Positions 1-7,926 of a stretch of DNA of 12,935 nt are shown piece after piece. The stretch is taken from NCBI GenBank assembly GCA_903960725.1, contig CAJCBY010000177.1, forward strand, positions 1 through 12,935. Reading direction: 5' to 3'. Origin of the DNA: an uncultured Cytophagaceae bacterium. GTDB lineage: Bacteria; Bacteroidota; Bacteroidia; Cytophagales; Spirosomataceae. The translations under genes were made by a program, and so were the position numbers. Position 1 is the stretch's first letter. Every line of letters starts with the position of its first letter. The notes under the pieces were generated by a model. The model was not told where the DNA came from, did no database searches, and saw nothing but the letters and a program-made list of their open reading frames with translations.

Positions 1-2
1 AA

Positions 3-1520
<1,518 letters not shown>

Positions 1521-1528
1521 ATAAAATT

Positions 1529-1759
1529 ATGTTTGTAGAAATTATTACACCGGATCGTAAAGTTTTCTCTGCAGAAGCATCTGTAGTGACTTTGCCTGGC
1601 GTTAATGGTTCCTTCCAAATTTTAAATGACCACGCAGCCATCGTTTCTACTTTAGCTAAAGGAGAATTAACGGCTGATAAAGAGGTCTTCCAAATCGAAG
1701 GAGGAGTTGTTGAAGTTTTGAATAATCGAGTACTTGTTTTAGCCGAAGGCGTTAACTAA
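1529..1759 (+). CDS. atpC: F0F1 ATP synthase subunit epsilon, short form
   Basis: Central-stalk epsilon subunit that binds gamma and couples F1 to the c-ring. At 76 residues it covers only the N-terminal beta-sandwich domain (FVEIITPDRKVFSAEA, then LPGVNGSFQILNDHAAIVS, a family signature). The C-terminal two-helix domain that inhibits ATP hydrolysis in Escherichia coli and Bacillus (subunits of about 130-140 residues) is absent. The stop is clean and the next gene starts 7 bp on, so this is the native length rather than a truncation; short epsilon subunits are common in Bacteroidota. It lies 8 bp behind atpD in the same transcript. The leader TAAATAAAATT has no Shine-Dalgarno sequence. Confidence 0.95.
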   Translation: MFVEIITPDRKVFSAEASVVTLPGVNGSFQILNDHAAIVSTLAKGELTADKEVFQIEGGVVEVLNNRVLVLAEGVN

Positions 1760-1766
1760 CATTCTC

Positions 1767-2345
1767 ATGAAAAAACTGGCCATTTTAGTAATTGCAACCA
1801 TCTTGTTTAGCTCTTGTTCTCAACAAGAATTTTTGACAGGATCGATTCTAGCTACCGTTAAAGCGAATAACATTCCATTGGAAAAAATTCAATTCTTTAA
1901 CGATAATGGTTTGGTTTTAGAAAGAGAGATGAGTTCATCGGATGCAAATGTGAAAGCGGGTGTTTTAGTAGTTAAAAACGGCAAGTCAATCAACCGAATT
2001 ACTCTAGATAAACAAACTCCAGGAGCGCTAGTTAAAGTCGATGGAGATAAGTTATTGGTTTCATTCGATGAAGGAGCTAAGGAATCCAACAGTTTGTCCT
2101 TTCTTCCGGTATCGGGTGAGAATGGTGATTCCTATTATCAGTTAGTGGACGAAAGTGGTAACACATCTTTTTCTCGATTAAATTTTGATGGTAATAAATA
2201 CCTAGTGTACAGCTTAGGCAATAAATTAGATATATCATCTAAGGCCGTTACGAAGTCACCTCGAGTTCGACTTAAAATTATGAAGTCCTCTTTAAACGGT
2301 TTGAAAGTAAACACAAAGCGTATGAAGGGTAATCGAGTTCAATAA
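1767..2345 (+). CDS. Putative lipoprotein of unknown function
   Basis: I do not recognise the family. The 192-residue product starts with a lipoprotein signal peptide: MKK, a hydrophobic run, and a lipobox LFSSC with the acceptor at Cys17. The mature part is mainly beta-strand-like with many polar and glycine residues, including AGVLVVKNGKS and YQLVDESGNTSFSRL, and the last 30 residues or so are strongly basic (SPRVRLKIMKSS to KRMKGNRVQ). No enzyme motif is visible. The ATG is 7 bp after the atpC stop with no terminator between, so it is probably transcribed with atpDC; a strong hairpin terminator follows about 25 bp after its stop. Export and lipid attachment are a sequence-based inference, and any link to ATP synthase is only positional. 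Confidence 0.8.
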   Translation: MKKLAILVIATILFSSCSQQEFLTGSILATVKANNIPLEKIQFFNDNGLVLEREMSSSDANVKAGVLVVKNGKSINRITLDKQTPGALVKVDGDKLLVSFDEGAKESNSLSFLPVSGENGDSYYQLVDESGNTSFSRLNFDGNKYLVYSLGNKLDISSKAVTKSPRVRLKIMKSSLNGLKVNTKRMKGNRVQ

Positions 2346-2370
2346 TTTGTTTTTATTATTAAGAATTAGA

Positions 2371-2400
2371 AAATAGGATGCTTGCATCCTATTTTTTTTT
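2371..2400 (+). terminator. Rho-independent terminator of the atpDC-lipoprotein unit
   Basis: A perfect 10-bp stem AAATAGGATG (2371-2380) pairs with CATCCTATTT (2385-2394) around a CTTG loop and runs into a continuous T tract up to 2400. It ends the upstream transcription unit and separates it from marR. Confidence 0.9.
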
Positions 2401-2404
2401 ACTT

Positions 2405-2433
2405 CATTTTTGCTCAAACGTATGTTTGCATAC
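2405..2433 (+). promoter_or_regulatory. Likely marR promoter with overlapping dyads (candidate autoregulatory operator)
   Basis: A perfect Bacteroidota -7 box, TATGTTTG, lies at 2421-2428, and a near match, CATTTTTG, at 2405-2412. Two overlapping inverted repeats cover this DNA: CAAAC-GTAT-GTTTG (2415-2428) and GTATG-TTTG-CATAC (2420-2433). MarR dimers bind short imperfect palindromes that often overlap their own promoter, so autorepression is a reasonable inference. No clear -33 TTTG at the usual 19-21 bp is seen, partly because the terminator T tract occupies that position. Confidence 0.5.
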
Positions 2434-2446
2434 AAAAAGGATTCCT

Positions 2447-2893
2447 ATGAAAGCAGAAGAAACGATTGATTTCCATATAAAGACCGGTTGGTACGCTATC
2501 AGCCGAATGTACAACACCTATGCAGCTCAATTTGATATGACCATGGCTATTGGATACGTTCTCTTGCATATTGATAAAGATGGAACGCCAGCTACAAAGA
2601 TTGCCCCAGCCTTAGGTTTAGAAGCAAGATCGTTAACGCGCATGTTGAAGACGTTAGAAGATAAGAAGTGGATTGAAAGATCGGCTAATTATGAAGATAA
2701 ACGGGTAGTCAAGATATTTTTGACAGAAATCGGAAAAAAGAAACGAGATCAAGCTCGCAAAGGTGTCATTGCATTTAATAAACTAATTTATGAGCGCGTT
2801 CCCCCAGAAAAAATGGCTGTTTTTTTTGATGTAATGGGCACCGTAAATCAAGTTTTAGGCGAGGATGTAGGAGAAATTTTAAAAACAATCTAG
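2447..2893 (+). CDS. MarR family transcriptional regulator
   Basis: A 148-residue winged helix-turn-helix protein. Residues 1-45 are the N-terminal dimerisation helices; about 47-78 hold the HTH (TPATKIAPALGLEARSLTRM, with LGLEARSLTRML as recognition region); residues 80-95 are the wing, with the conserved D84-K85-R86; the C-terminal helices complete the dimer. An in-frame ATG at 2378 would add 23 residues, but it lies inside the terminator stem and encodes a non-family extension, so the ATG at 2447 is preferred. From memory, close relatives in Bacteroidota (MK-EETIDF-IK-W-AISRMYN type) often precede fatty-acid beta-oxidation genes. Here no such operon follows, and an OmpA-like lipoprotein lies 75 bp on with its own likely promoter. 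The effector and regulon cannot be read from the sequence. Confidence 0.9.
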   Translation: MKAEETIDFHIKTGWYAISRMYNTYAAQFDMTMAIGYVLLHIDKDGTPATKIAPALGLEARSLTRMLKTLEDKKWIERSANYEDKRVVKIFLTEIGKKKRDQARKGVIAFNKLIYERVPPEKMAVFFDVMGTVNQVLGEDVGEILKTI

Positions 2894-2934
2894 AAAAAAA
2901 CGTATTTAGGGATACATATATTAATTTAGATCAT

Positions 2935-2942
2935 TATTTTTG
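2935..2942 (+). promoter_or_regulatory. Candidate -7 box of the OmpA-domain lipoprotein gene
   Basis: TATTTTTG matches the Bacteroidota -7 consensus TAnnTTTG and lies 26 bp before the ATG at 2969. The following bases (GCTC) match those after the CATTTTTG upstream of marR. No good TTTG is found at -33, so this is a one-element call. Confidence 0.45.
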
Positions 2943-2968
2943 CTCGATAAATAAACAAATACTGCGTT

Positions 2969-3868
2969 ATGAAAAAACTACTTTTAGTATTCGCAATGAT
3001 GCCCTTCTTGTTCACCTCCTGTGTAGGAAAGAAGAAATTAGCTGATTTGGAATCACAATTATCTGAATTGCAAGCATCTAGCACTTCATCATTATCAAAA
3101 GCAAAAGCTGATTTATCAGATTGCCAATCTTTAACAGCTAGCCTTCAGGGAGAATTGAAAAAGAGAGACACTGATTTAGAAGCTAAGAATGGCCAATTAA
3201 AAACATTACAAGAGCAATTAGATTACTTCAAGAAGACAAATACGAATTTATTAGATCGTTTATCTGATCTTTCAGTAATTAATAAATCAGGTGCTGAAAG
3301 CATTCGCAAGTCTTTAGATGCCTTGAACGAACAAGGTAAGTATATCAAAGATTTGAACTCATCAATCCAACGTAAAGATTCAATGAATTTATCATTAGTA
3401 ATGAACTTGAAGCGTTCATTAGCTGATGTGAATGACGAGGATGTTACAGTTGAAGTGAAGAAAGGTGTAGTTTACATCTCTATCTCTGATAACTTGATGT
3501 TTGCTTCTGGTAGCGCGGTAGTTAATGCGAAAGCAGTAGCAGTATTAGCGAAAGTGGCGAAAGTGTTAAACGATCACAAAGAGTTAGATGTATTAGTTGA
3601 GGGTCACACAGATTCACAGCCAATCTCAACAGATTGTATCCAAGACAACTGGGATTTATCTGCTAAGCGTGCTACATCGGTGGTTCGTGTGTTACAAACT
3701 AAATTTAACGTAGATCCAGAGCGTTTAACGGCAGGTGGTCGCGGTGAGTTTGAGCCAGCATCAGCTAACAAAACAGCTAAAGGTCGCAAGGAAAATCGCC
3801 GTACGGAGATTATTGTAACTCCTAAATTAGATCAGTTCTTTAGCTTAATGGCTCCTCAAGGGAACTAA
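2969..3868 (+). CDS. Coiled-coil lipoprotein with C-terminal OmpA/MotB peptidoglycan-binding domain
   Basis: A 299-residue envelope protein predicted to be lipid-anchored and to grip peptidoglycan. The signal peptide ends in a lipobox FTSC with acceptor Cys18. Residues about 22-105 form a polar heptad-rich coiled coil (LADLESQLSELQ onward), and a second helical stretch covers about 108-152. The OmpA-like domain spans about 160-285: FASGSAVVNAKA, the EGHTD motif at 211-215, NWDLSAKRA at 227-235 with Asp229 and Arg234 as the expected diaminopimelate-contacting residues, and ENRRTEI at 275-281. Architecture resembles the OmpA/MotB-type lipoproteins common in Bacteroidota; a MotB stator role is unlikely because there is no transmembrane helix with an ion-binding Asp. 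It is probably monocistronic, with its own -7 box upstream and a strong terminator after. Confidence 0.9.
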   Translation: MKKLLLVFAMMPFLFTSCVGKKKLADLESQLSELQASSTSSLSKAKADLSDCQSLTASLQGELKKRDTDLEAKNGQLKTLQEQLDYFKKTNTNLLDRLSDLSVINKSGAESIRKSLDALNEQGKYIKDLNSSIQRKDSMNLSLVMNLKRSLADVNDEDVTVEVKKGVVYISISDNLMFASGSAVVNAKAVAVLAKVAKVLNDHKELDVLVEGHTDSQPISTDCIQDNWDLSAKRATSVVRVLQTKFNVDPERLTAGGRGEFEPASANKTAKGRKENRRTEIIVTPKLDQFFSLMAPQGN

Positions 3869-3886
3869 TTAGTTAACTGAATGCAT

Positions 3887-3922
3887 AAAAAAAGGCCTCA
3901 ATGAAAATTGAGGCCTTTTTTT
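3887..3922. terminator. Bidirectional Rho-independent terminator
   Basis: A perfect 16-bp arm, A7-GGCCTCAAT (3887-3902), pairs with ATTGAGGCC-T7 (3907-3922) around a GAAA loop. Both strands therefore read as a GC-rich stem followed by T residues. It lies 18 bp after the OmpA-domain gene and 12 bp after the 3' end of the convergent LytTR gene and serves both. Confidence 0.93.
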
Positions 3923-3934
3923 ATAACACTATTT

Positions 3935-4252
3935 TTAGGATCCTAATTGCCCTCTGACTAGGTCGAGCTTTCTGCGCGAGACAGGGAGGGTTTGGTTTAA
4001 GATGGTCTTAACGGTTTTCGTATCGTTTAGATCATGTCCTATTACATTTACTTTGTTGACTAAATAAGACTTGTGAATACGAAGGAATGTGCCCAGGCGA
4101 AGTTGAGATTCAAACTTCTTTAAAGTTTTCGCCATTACAGTTGATTGCCCATTCTTTAAAAAGATGGTCGTATAATTTCCTTTTCCTTCAATGCTGACAA
4201 TGTCATCCACTGGGCATTGTTCTAATCCTGGAATTTTCAAGGTTTTTCTCAT
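3935..4252 (-). CDS. Stand-alone LytTR DNA-binding domain protein
   Basis: A 105-residue protein made of little more than a LytTR domain, the beta-rich DNA-binding domain of AgrA, LytR and AlgR-type response regulators. Visible signatures: VDDIVSIEGKGNYTTIFLKNGQ (split over residues 14-36), then KTLKKFESQL, FLRIHKSYLVNKVNV, the LytTR hallmark, and TLPVSRRKLDLVRGQL at the C-terminus. There is no receiver domain, membrane segment or partner histidine kinase gene nearby, so it is not a classic two-component regulator here. A GTG at 4258 would add two residues; the ATG at 4252 is preferred. The gene ends at the shared terminator. Directly upstream lie two pairs of direct repeats (4274-4342) with 20-bp periods, suggesting autoregulation. 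Confidence 0.9.
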   Translation of the reverse strand: MRKTLKIPGLEQCPVDDIVSIEGKGNYTTIFLKNGQSTVMAKTLKKFESQLRLGTFLRIHKSYLVNKVNVIGHDLNDTKTVKTILNQTLPVSRRKLDLVRGQLGS

Positions 4253-4273
4253 GAGCACGTATTTACGATTGTA

Positions 4274-4304
4274 AACCTAGTGTATTTGAGCTGAACCTAG
4301 TGTA
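4274..4304 (-). repeat. Promoter-proximal direct-repeat pair before lytTR (candidate LytTR operator)
   Basis: AACCTAGTGTA occurs at 4274-4284 and 4294-4304, exactly 20 bp apart start to start. Read in the direction of the LytTR gene this is TACACTAGGTT twice, separated by 9 bp. Known LytTR regulators bind paired direct repeats about two helical turns apart on one face of the DNA, and several known half-sites begin with TACA, so the layout fits. The proximal copy continues into TAGGTTTA (4279-4272, minus strand), a seven-of-eight match to the -7 box, so a bound protein could affect its own promoter. The start codon is 21 bp further on. Confidence 0.6.
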
Positions 4305-4309
4305 AAGAA

Positions 4310-4342
4310 TTATTTAGCGGTATTGGTATTTATTTAGCGGTA
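4310..4342 (-). repeat. Distal direct-repeat pair before lytTR
   Basis: A 13-bp sequence, TTATTTAGCGGTA, occurs perfectly at 4310-4322 and 4330-4342, again 20 bp apart start to start. Read toward the LytTR gene it is TACCGCTAAATAA. It resembles the proximal repeat (TACACTAGGTT) if the shared TAC and CTA are aligned, so it may be a second, diverged pair for the same protein; it could also be the site of another factor. It lies between the tRNA terminator and the lytTR promoter region. Confidence 0.55.
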
Positions 4343-4366
4343 AGAATGCGGGACGCTAGAGGGCAT

Positions 4367-4397
4367 AAAAAAAGAGGTCTTTTGCAAGACCTCTTTT
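4367..4397 (-). terminator. Rho-independent terminator of the tRNA-fMet gene
   Basis: The arms AAAAGAGGTCTT (4370-4381) and AAGACCTCTTTT (4386-4397) form a 12-bp stem around a 4-nt loop. On the minus strand the stem runs into seven T residues (4373-4367). The hairpin starts 5 bp after the tRNA 3' end, so the tRNA transcript ends here and lytTR needs its own promoter. Confidence 0.9.
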
Positions 4398-4402
4398 CGA
4401 TG

Positions 4403-4475
<73 letters not shown>

Positions 4476-4490
4476 ATATAATTGGGAGTG

Positions 4491-4521
4491 CAAAGATGCA
4501 CGTTTCTTTGGGAAAAAACAA
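4491..4521 (-). promoter_or_regulatory. Probable tRNA-fMet promoter
   Basis: On the minus strand TTG (4521-4519) is followed after 20 bp by CATCTTTG (4498-4491), seven of eight bases of the TAnnTTTG box. Spacing fits Bacteroidota promoters and would start RNA about 10 nt before the mature tRNA 5' end. Confidence 0.5.
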
Positions 4522-4522
4522 G

Positions 4523-4530
4523 TATCTTTG
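4523..4530 (+). promoter_or_regulatory. Probable -7 box for era-der
   Basis: TATCTTTG is a perfect TAnnTTTG match on the plus strand, 50 bp before the era ATG, in the 105-bp region that also holds the divergent tRNA promoter. A convincing -33 TTTG at 19-21 bp is not visible. Confidence 0.5.
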
Positions 4531-4580
4531 TAGAAATTATTCTTGCCTATCCTTTTTGAGGCAGTATTTACTTACATTTT

Positions 4581-5483
4581 ATGACCCCCGAACACAAAGC
4601 AGGCTTTATCAGTATTATTGGAAAACCCAATGTGGGTAAGAGTACGCTGATGAATGCATTAGTGGGGGAAAGGCTTTCGATTGTGAGCTCGAAGGCGCAG
4701 ACGACGCGTCACCGGATTTTGGGGATGCTGAATGGAGAGCATAAGGGTACGGAATACCAGATTGTCTATTCAGACACGCCTGGGGTTTTATTACCTAAAT
4801 ACGAATTACATAAATCCATGATGTCTTTCGTTAAAAGCTCCATAGAGGATGCAGATGTAGTGTTGTATGTGACGGATGTGTTTGATGAATTTGAAGATTT
4901 GGACTTTTTGGCCAATTGGAAAGATTTCACAGAGACGCCCATTCTTGTTTTATTAAACAAGATCGATTTAGTATCCATGGAGAAGTTAGAGGAGAAAGTC
5001 GCGTATTGGCAAGGGATATTCCCGGGCCGTCCGATTATCCCTATTTCGGCTTTAGAATCGGTTCATTTGGACCAAATCTTTAGTCACCTCATGGAGCATT
5101 TGCCAGTTCATCCGCCCTTTTTTGATAAGGACGAACTGACAGATAAACCAGAAAAATTCTTTGCCTCCGAAATCGTTCGGGAGAAGATTTTCATGAACTA
5201 CAAAAAAGAGATTCCTTATTCGTGTGAGGTAGTGGTGACGTCTTTTAAAGAAGAGCCTACCATTTTACGTATTGCCACGGAAATTTATGTGGAAAGAGTG
5301 TCGCAACGTGCGATTATCATTGGACATAAAGGGGAAAATATCAAGAAAGTGGGTATGCAGGCGAGAGAGGATTTAGAGAAGTTTTTTGGTAAAAAAGTAT
5401 TTTTAGAGCAGTTTGTCAAAGTGGAGCCAGATTGGCGTGCAAAGACCGACAAGCTGCGTTCATTCGGGTATTCACTCGATTAA
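4581..5483 (+). CDS. era: GTPase Era
   Basis: Essential GTPase that binds the 3' end of 16S rRNA and helps mature the 30S subunit. The 300-residue protein has the expected two domains. The G domain shows G1 GKPNVGKS (14-21), G2 around TTRHR (41-45), G3 DTPG (65-68), G4 NKID (126-129) and G5 ISALES (155-160). The C-terminal KH domain carries IIGHKGENIKK, with the GxxG loop at 248-251, followed by the family-typical EQFVKVEPDWR. Length matches E. coli Era (301). The ATG at 4581 directly precedes the conserved N-terminus. der follows after 11 bp, so the two are almost certainly one transcript. Confidence 0.98.
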   Translation: MTPEHKAGFISIIGKPNVGKSTLMNALVGERLSIVSSKAQTTRHRILGMLNGEHKGTEYQIVYSDTPGVLLPKYELHKSMMSFVKSSIEDADVVLYVTDVFDEFEDLDFLANWKDFTETPILVLLNKIDLVSMEKLEEKVAYWQGIFPGRPIIPISALESVHLDQIFSHLMEHLPVHPPFFDKDELTDKPEKFFASEIVREKIFMNYKKEIPYSCEVVVTSFKEEPTILRIATEIYVERVSQRAIIIGHKGENIKKVGMQAREDLEKFFGKKVFLEQFVKVEPDWRAKTDKLRSFGYSLD

Positions 5484-5494
5484 TTTAACATAGA

Positions 5495-6817
5495 ATGTCA
5501 AATATTATTGCAATTGTGGGGCGTCCCAATGTAGGGAAATCTACTTTGTTCAATCGCTTGATCGAACAAAAGAAAGCTATCATGGACAATGTGTCCGGGG
5601 TGACGCGCGACCGCCATTATGGTTACGGTCAATGGACAGGACGTTTCTTTACCGTGATTGACACGGGAGGTTACGTGCATGGTTCGGAAGATAAATTTGA
5701 AGGAGCAATACGGGAACAAGTAGAATTAGCCATTGAAGAATCGGCGGTTTTATTGTTTGTGGTAGATTGCTCTACGGGTTTAACAGATTTAGATAAGGAT
5801 TTTGCGAACGTTTTACGTCGTTCTAAAAAGCCGGTAATCTTGATCGCGAATAAAGCTGATACGCACGAGAAGGCTTATGCCGCTGCTGAATTTTATGAAT
5901 TAGGCTTAGGCGATCCATTTGCGATTGCTGCCGAAAGCGGAAGTGGTACGGGTGACATGCTAGATGTGATGGTTTCTCATTTTAAAGATGAAGGAATTGA
6001 AAATCCAGAATCAGGCATTCCTCGCGTAGCGATTTTAGGTCGTCCTAACGTAGGAAAATCATCCTTCTTGAATGCGATTTTAGGAAAGGATCGTTCCATC
6101 GTAACAGATGAGGCGGGGACGACCAGAGATGCGATTCAGAATCACTATACGATGTATGGGAAGGATTTCATTATTACTGATACCGCTGGTATTCGCCGAA
6201 AAGCAAGAGTAGACGACAATATCGAATATTACTCGGTTTTGCGTTCAATGAAGGCTTTGGAAGAATGCGATGTGGCGATTATCATTATTGATGCGACTAC
6301 AATCGATCCATTGACCGGTTTAGAGGCACAGGATATGAACATCATCAGCATGGCAGATAAAGCCAAAAAAGGAATCGTATTAATGATAAATAAGTGGGAT
6401 TTAGTGGCGAAAGACACGAATACCGCCGTTCAATTAGAGAAATCGATTAAAGAACGTATAGCTCCTTTGAATTATATGCCGGTCATCTTTACATCTGTGA
6501 TGGAGAAGAAGCGTATTTTCCAAGCTTTGGAATTAATGTTAACTGTGTATGGTAACCGTTCACAGAAGATTTCTACGTCGAAATTAAACGATGTGATGCT
6601 GGACGTTATCGCGAGTTATCCGCCACCAGCCTGGAAGGGAAAATATATTAAGATTAAGTATTGTACGCAGGTTTCGACCCCGTATCCTACCTTCATTTTC
6701 TTCTGCAACTTACCTCAATATATCAAGGAAAGTTACGAGCGATACCTAGAGAATCAGATGCGTAAAGCCTTTGATTTATCAGGAACGCCTATTTCGTTAT
6801 TCTTTAGAAAGAAATAG
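5495..6817 (+). CDS. der: Ribosome-assembly GTPase Der (EngA)
   Basis: Double-G-domain GTPase needed for 50S subunit maturation. The 440-residue protein has the first G domain with GRPNVGKS (9-16), DTGG (56-59) and NKAD (119-122), the second with GRPNVGKS (182-189), DTAG (229-232) and NKWD (299-302), then the C-terminal KH-like domain (about 350-440) ending in GTPISLFFRKK, the usual family end. Length is slightly below E. coli Der (490), which has a longer inter-domain linker. It lies 11 bp after era. The last 21 bp overlap the 3' end of the convergent propeller gene, with no terminator hairpin between them. Confidence 0.98.
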   Translation: MSNIIAIVGRPNVGKSTLFNRLIEQKKAIMDNVSGVTRDRHYGYGQWTGRFFTVIDTGGYVHGSEDKFEGAIREQVELAIEESAVLLFVVDCSTGLTDLDKDFANVLRRSKKPVILIANKADTHEKAYAAAEFYELGLGDPFAIAAESGSGTGDMLDVMVSHFKDEGIENPESGIPRVAILGRPNVGKSSFLNAILGKDRSIVTDEAGTTRDAIQNHYTMYGKDFIITDTAGIRRKARVDDNIEYYSVLRSMKALEECDVAIIIIDATTIDPLTGLEAQDMNIISMADKAKKGIVLMINKWDLVAKDTNTAVQLEKSIKERIAPLNYMPVIFTSVMEKKRIFQALELMLTVYGNRSQKISTSKLNDVMLDVIASYPPPAWKGKYIKIKYCTQVSTPYPTFIFFCNLPQYIKESYERYLENQMRKAFDLSGTPISLFFRKK

Positions 6818-7834
6818 TTGCTGTATTTGGGAGAGGCTGATGAATCCGATTTGGCCTCTTCCACCTACACCATAGATCCGATCTCCCACCTGGCAAATGT
6901 TGTGGTAAGGAGTTTTGCCTAAGCTAATCCAGCGTTTTTTGATGGGGTCAAAAGCCGAGCTTTCAGCCGGCCCCGATAGAATCCAATACGGTTCCGCCCA
7001 CAGAATTTTCTCGATGTAATAGGCAGGTGCTCCCGCAATTGGCGACCAGGATATGCCAGCATCCTTACTCTCTAAAACTGGAACTGGCCCCTCTTTAATG
7101 CGCGCGTAATTTCCACCACCAATCCATAGATTCTTCGCATCACGGACACCGAGACTAAAAAATCCGGTTCCTTCACCGCCTGGAATTTCCGCAAAAATGC
7201 TTTCCCAATGTAGCGCATCCTTACTGCTCAATACCCGAGCCTTTTCGCCTCCACCGGTCACGATATAATAGCCCTTTTTTGTCTTCTGTAAGCTAGAACC
7301 ACTGGCTGCAAAAGCGGCCTCTCCTTTTTGTAAAGGTGGATGGCTCGCAGGGTTCACCAATTGATAGGAGCGTCCTTTATCGCTTATGCGAATCAAGCCA
7401 TAGAAAGGTCCGGCAGGATCAGATAAAACCAATCCTTGTTTACCCTCCCAAAGAATTGCATCAAAGAAATAGCCCTTCTCCTTGATTTGAAAGGCTAATT
7501 CCCAACTTGATCCCCCGTTTTCAGTTCGAAATATTTTAGCTGCACCATTCTCTGCGGGACCAGCGCTCATCAGTAGAACCGTCTTGTCGTCTAGGATAAC
7601 AAGATCTCGGAAGTCCAAGGAATCAGCTCCCGGAACCTGAGAAACCGTAAAGTGTTCGCCTCCATCGCTGGAGTGAATCACGGTGCCGCGCGTTCCACCT
7701 ATCCAGATGTGGGAGCCATGCGAGCGAATGGCTCGAAACGAGGCTTTTGTGTCAAGTTGGAGGGGATTCCATTGGCTGAAGCTTTGGAATGCACCTAAAA
7801 ATAGGAGAGCGAAGAGTAGGATGTGTTTTCTCAT
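6797..7834 (-). CDS. Secreted Ycf48/BNR-like beta-propeller protein
   Basis: A 345-residue exported protein with a signal peptide (MRKHILLFALLFLGAFQSFSQ) and several Asp-box/BNR-type repeats: SSDGGEHF (about 55-62), RTENGGSSW (about 103-111), SSKDALHW and ESKDAGISW further on. This pattern is that of the Ycf48-like photosystem II stability factor and sialidase-type propeller families. In a heterotrophic bacterium there is no photosystem to assemble, so the name describes the fold only; no sialidase catalytic set is evident. An in-frame ATG at 7852 would put MQTDIP ahead of the signal peptide; the ATG at 7834, which starts MRKH, is preferred. It is monocistronic, divergent from glnS and overlaps the der 3' end by 21 bp. 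Confidence 0.85.
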   Translation of the reverse strand: MRKHILLFALLFLGAFQSFSQWNPLQLDTKASFRAIRSHGSHIWIGGTRGTVIHSSDGGEHFTVSQVPGADSLDFRDLVILDDKTVLLMSAGPAENGAAKIFRTENGGSSWELAFQIKEKGYFFDAILWEGKQGLVLSDPAGPFYGLIRISDKGRSYQLVNPASHPPLQKGEAAFAASGSSLQKTKKGYYIVTGGGEKARVLSSKDALHWESIFAEIPGGEGTGFFSLGVRDAKNLWIGGGNYARIKEGPVPVLESKDAGISWSPIAGAPAYYIEKILWAEPYWILSGPAESSAFDPIKKRWISLGKTPYHNICQVGDRIYGVGGRGQIGFISLSQIQQLFLSKE

Positions 7835-7877
7835 AGGTATATCGGTCTGCAAATTACGGATTTTGCCAAATAATGTT

Positions 7878-7885
7878 TATTTTTG
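7878..7885 (+). promoter_or_regulatory. Candidate -7 box for glnS
   Basis: TATTTTTG fits TAnnTTTG and lies 41 bp before the glnS ATG, in the 92-bp gap between the divergent propeller gene and glnS. A TTTG at 7862-7865 is only 12 bp upstream, too close to serve as a normal -33 box. Confidence 0.4.
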
Positions 7886-7926
7886 AACCTTATAGCTAAA
7901 ATTTATTCGTCGAGTCGAAATTATAC

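Noticed and set aside
2378..2446. N-terminal extension of the MarR gene from the ATG at 2378
   Set aside because: It starts inside the terminator stem, runs through the promoter dyads and encodes residues not typical of the family; the ATG at 2447 fits.
6800..6813. Inverted repeat TTCTTT-AG-AAAGAA as a der/propeller terminator
   Set aside because: The stem is short and A/T-rich with a 2-nt centre and no T tract, and it lies within the coding overlap.
6797..7834. Propeller protein as a genuine photosystem II assembly factor
   Set aside because: Nothing else in the window suggests phototrophy by photosystems; the similarity is to the repeat fold.
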